Positions 6,733 through 8,426 of a stretch of DNA of 8,426 nt are shown here, in pieces. Every line of letters begins with the position of its first letter. The first letter of the stretch is position 1. Source of the DNA: an uncultured Oscillospiraceae bacterium (GTDB lineage: Bacteria; Bacillota; Clostridia; Oscillospirales; Acutalibacteraceae); assembly GCA_958354085.1 (NCBI GenBank), contig CATWUX010000095.1, forward strand, positions 1 through 8,426. The letters are read 5' to 3'. Made by a program: the position numbers and the translations under genes. The notes below the pieces were generated by a model that was not told the DNA's origin, searched no databases, and worked only from the letters and a program-made list of their open reading frames with translations.

Positions 6733-8426
6733 TCAATGCAAAACGATGTAATCCGTCGGTTCGCGCAGGGGGTGCCCGTTCGCCATATACTCTGTCCATG
6801 CCGACCGGACGCGGACCTTTTGCATCTCAAAAGCATCGGCGTCTTGTTCCGGGCAGAGCCGGGAAACGATCTGGGTATAGTGAGCGAGCGTATCCAGATA
6901 GGCCACCCGGTACACGCGGGTTTCCTCCAGCTCTTTTCCGTCCCGGTAAACGCGCGTAAGCGTATATTCCCGCCCGTTGGCCTTGACCTCCATGGACGCC
7001 CCGCTGAGCACCGGCAGGGAAGCCTGATTAAACGGGGTAAAACAGCCGTCCGCCCCCTCGACGGAAATTTGCAGCAGCCGCTTTATCTCCGCGCCCGTCA
7101 TGTCCCCCACAAACGCTTCGCAGGAGTTGGGCATGATCATATAACTGAGCATTTTCTTGGTATAGTCTGTGGGCAGTATAGGACCGGTAAAATTATACGC
7201 CGGCGAGAGCAAAATATCGGCGTCATAATATTCGCGCAGCGTATTTGCCACGGCGGACGCCGCCGGATTTCCCCCTTCTTTTTGAAATGTATAGGGGATT
7301 GTACGATCAAAGGTAACGACGGCTTCCGACTTCTTTTCCTGGGGCTGCCGCAATTGCGCGTCAAACGCCTCATATGCCTGCTGTGCATCATAATCGCCCT
7401 GTATCATCTTTTGCACGACCTGCTGAGACGCGGCAAAAAAGGCTTCGGAAGCCAGACGGATATACAAATGGTTGGATTGGATATAGGGCTTGAGGCCGCT
7501 CAGCTCCTCTGCAAGCGTGATTTCCGTATTTTTGCTGTAGGACACGGTGTCGTTTTCTCTGGAAAGGACATTTTGCCCCTCTTCGGAAAGCATAACGCGC
7601 AGCACGCGGGATGCCTGCTCCATGCGTTTGGCGTCCTGCTTCAACTCCCGGTTCAGCGCCACGTGGAGAGAAGGATACGTCAAAAGCCAGTTGTTGCCGT
7701 CCTGGCAAAAATAGGGCAGCAGCACAACCTCCTTCACTCCCAATTCGGTCATGCGCATCGCCATCGCTCCGGTGTTCCGGGTCATAGCCGCTTTGCCTTC
7801 GGTAAACATATTGACCACGGGATTAAACGACAGTTCCGTATCCGAGGGAAGCAGGCCGACATCGGAAATAAACTGTTCCATTCGTTTGAACACTCCCGGC
7901 CAGATCTCCGTATCCAAACCGATTGTGTCACTGACCGGATTTTCATAATCCAACCGCCATTTTTTCCCTTCCAAAGAGACCAATTCGGAAATGGAACAGC
8001 CCTGCAAAACCTCCAAACAGGTGTAGTCATAGGAAAAATCGCTGACAAAGCCCCGGATTCCCTGCTTTTCAAACGCTTTGCATGCGAACACAAAGCTGTC
8101 GTAATCCGTCGGGATCGGGATTGCATATTCGTCGAACAGCGCTTTGTTTGCGAGAATGGTATCCGCCACGCCGCAAATCGGCAGCCAGTTGATGCTGCCG
8201 TCGCTGTTTTGGTAGTCGCTCAGATAGGGCATACCAATGGACGCTGCCGCTTCTGTTGTCGACAGATCCAGCAGATACGGTTGCAGCGGTACGGCGTCGT
8301 TTAAAGAGAAACGGCGATTGGTGATGATGTCCGGCAGCGAGCCGTTTTCATTCAAAAACTCATAAAAATCCAAACGCAAATTGCAAGTGCAAGTTGGACA
8401 CCCGCATGAATAAAAATAGTTCGGCG
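6733..8426 (-). CDS. Solute-binding protein fused to 5'-nucleotidase C-terminal-like domain (5' end beyond window)
   Basis: This partial gene runs off the right edge; its signal peptide and roughly the first 60-70 residues are missing. Counting from the TTG codon at 8379, residues about 1-345 are a family-1 solute-binding domain: GSLPDII, GSINWLPICGVADTILANKALFDEY (interrupted typical motif), MFTEGKAAMTRNTGAMA and a helix ending LSEEGQNVLS. Residues about 365-500 resemble the 5'-nucleotidase C-terminal domain: NPAASAVANTLREYYDADI, MIMPNSCEAFV, DMTGAEIKRLLQ, LSGASMEV, and RVYRVAYLD. As in its neighbour, no metallophosphatase domain is seen. The TTG at 8379 is not a credible start: it has no ribosome binding site and the protein would begin mid-domain. 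The frame stays open to 8426, but the last 15 or so residues are oddly Cys-rich (CGCPTCTC), raising the possibility of a frameshift or edge artefact. It is probably a lipoprotein like its paralogue, though that part is not visible. Confidence 0.82.
   Translation of the reverse strand, partial: PNYFYSCGCPTCTCNLRLDFYEFLNENGSLPDIITNRRFSLNDAVPLQPYLLDLSTTEAAASIGMPYLSDYQNSDGSINWLPICGVADTILANKALFDEYAIPIPTDYDSFVFACKAFEKQGIRGFVSDFSYDYTCLEVLQGCSISELVSLEGKKWRLDYENPVSDTIGLDTEIWPGVFKRMEQFISDVGLLPSDTELSFNPVVNMFTEGKAAMTRNTGAMAMRMTELGVKEVVLLPYFCQDGNNWLLTYPSLHVALNRELKQDAKRMEQASRVLRVMLSEEGQNVLSRENDTVSYSKNTEITLAEELSGLKPYIQSNHLYIRLASEAFFAASQQVVQKMIQGDYDAQQAYEAFDAQLRQPQEKKSEAVVTFDRTIPYTFQKEGGNPAASAVANTLREYYDADILLSPAYNFTGPILPTDYTKKMLSYMIMPNSCEAFVGDMTGAEIKRLLQISVEGADGCFTPFNQASLPVLSGASMEVKANGREYTLTRVYRDGKELEETRVYRVAYLDTLAHYTQIVSRLCPEQDADAFEMQKVRVRSAWTEYMANGHPLREPTDYIVLH

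Noticed and set aside
6688..8304. Plus-strand open frame of 538 codons opposite the upstream solute-binding gene.
   Set aside because: The translated protein has no recognisable domain and shadow-like composition, while the opposite strand encodes a clear two-domain protein.

Overview
The window looks like a piece of a moderately GC-rich Bacillota chromosome, probably class Clostridia and plausibly an Oscillospirales-type gut anaerobe. The evidence is the gene order rimP-nusA-ylxR-ylxQ-infB, typical of Bacillota, strong AGGAGG-type ribosome binding sites, a monoderm-style lipoprotein signal, and the GC-rich third positions. The taxonomic placement is inference from gene content, not a database match. 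All credible genes lie on the minus strand, so transcription runs from high to low coordinates.

Right half (about 4654-8426): two consecutive genes encode large extracellular solute-binding-type proteins. Each carries, after the periplasmic-binding-like fold, a second domain resembling the C-terminal (substrate-binding) domain of 5'-nucleotidases. Neither has the metallophosphatase domain that normally precedes it. The downstream copy (4654-6630) is complete and has a lipoprotein signal peptide. The upstream copy is cut by the window edge and lacks its N-terminus. No ABC permease or ATPase gene is visible. These two genes are the accessory and least-explained part of the window.

Middle (4496-4653): this short intergenic region carries a convincing minus-strand promoter (TTGCGT, 17 bp, extended -10 TGaTATACT). 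About 20 nt into the predicted transcript is a 12-bp stem capped by a GCGA (GNRA) tetraloop, followed by a U-rich stretch and then the rimP ribosome binding site. This is probably the start and control point of the translation operon, and the hairpin is a good candidate attenuator.

Left half (1-4495): the operon rimP (30S maturation), nusA (transcription elongation/termination), ylxR (rnpM-like RNA-binding protein), ylxQ (L7Ae-like) and infB (translation initiation factor IF-2, truncated at base 1). The genes are tightly packed: 32 nt, 27 nt, an 11-nt overlap, then 1 nt. This suggests co-transcription and, for ylxR-ylxQ-infB, translational coupling. The operon joins ribosome assembly, transcription elongation and translation initiation in one unit and is entirely conventional in content.

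No tRNA, rRNA, CRISPR array, insertion sequence or prophage gene was seen. Several long plus-strand open frames exist, but they are antisense shadows of these genes.
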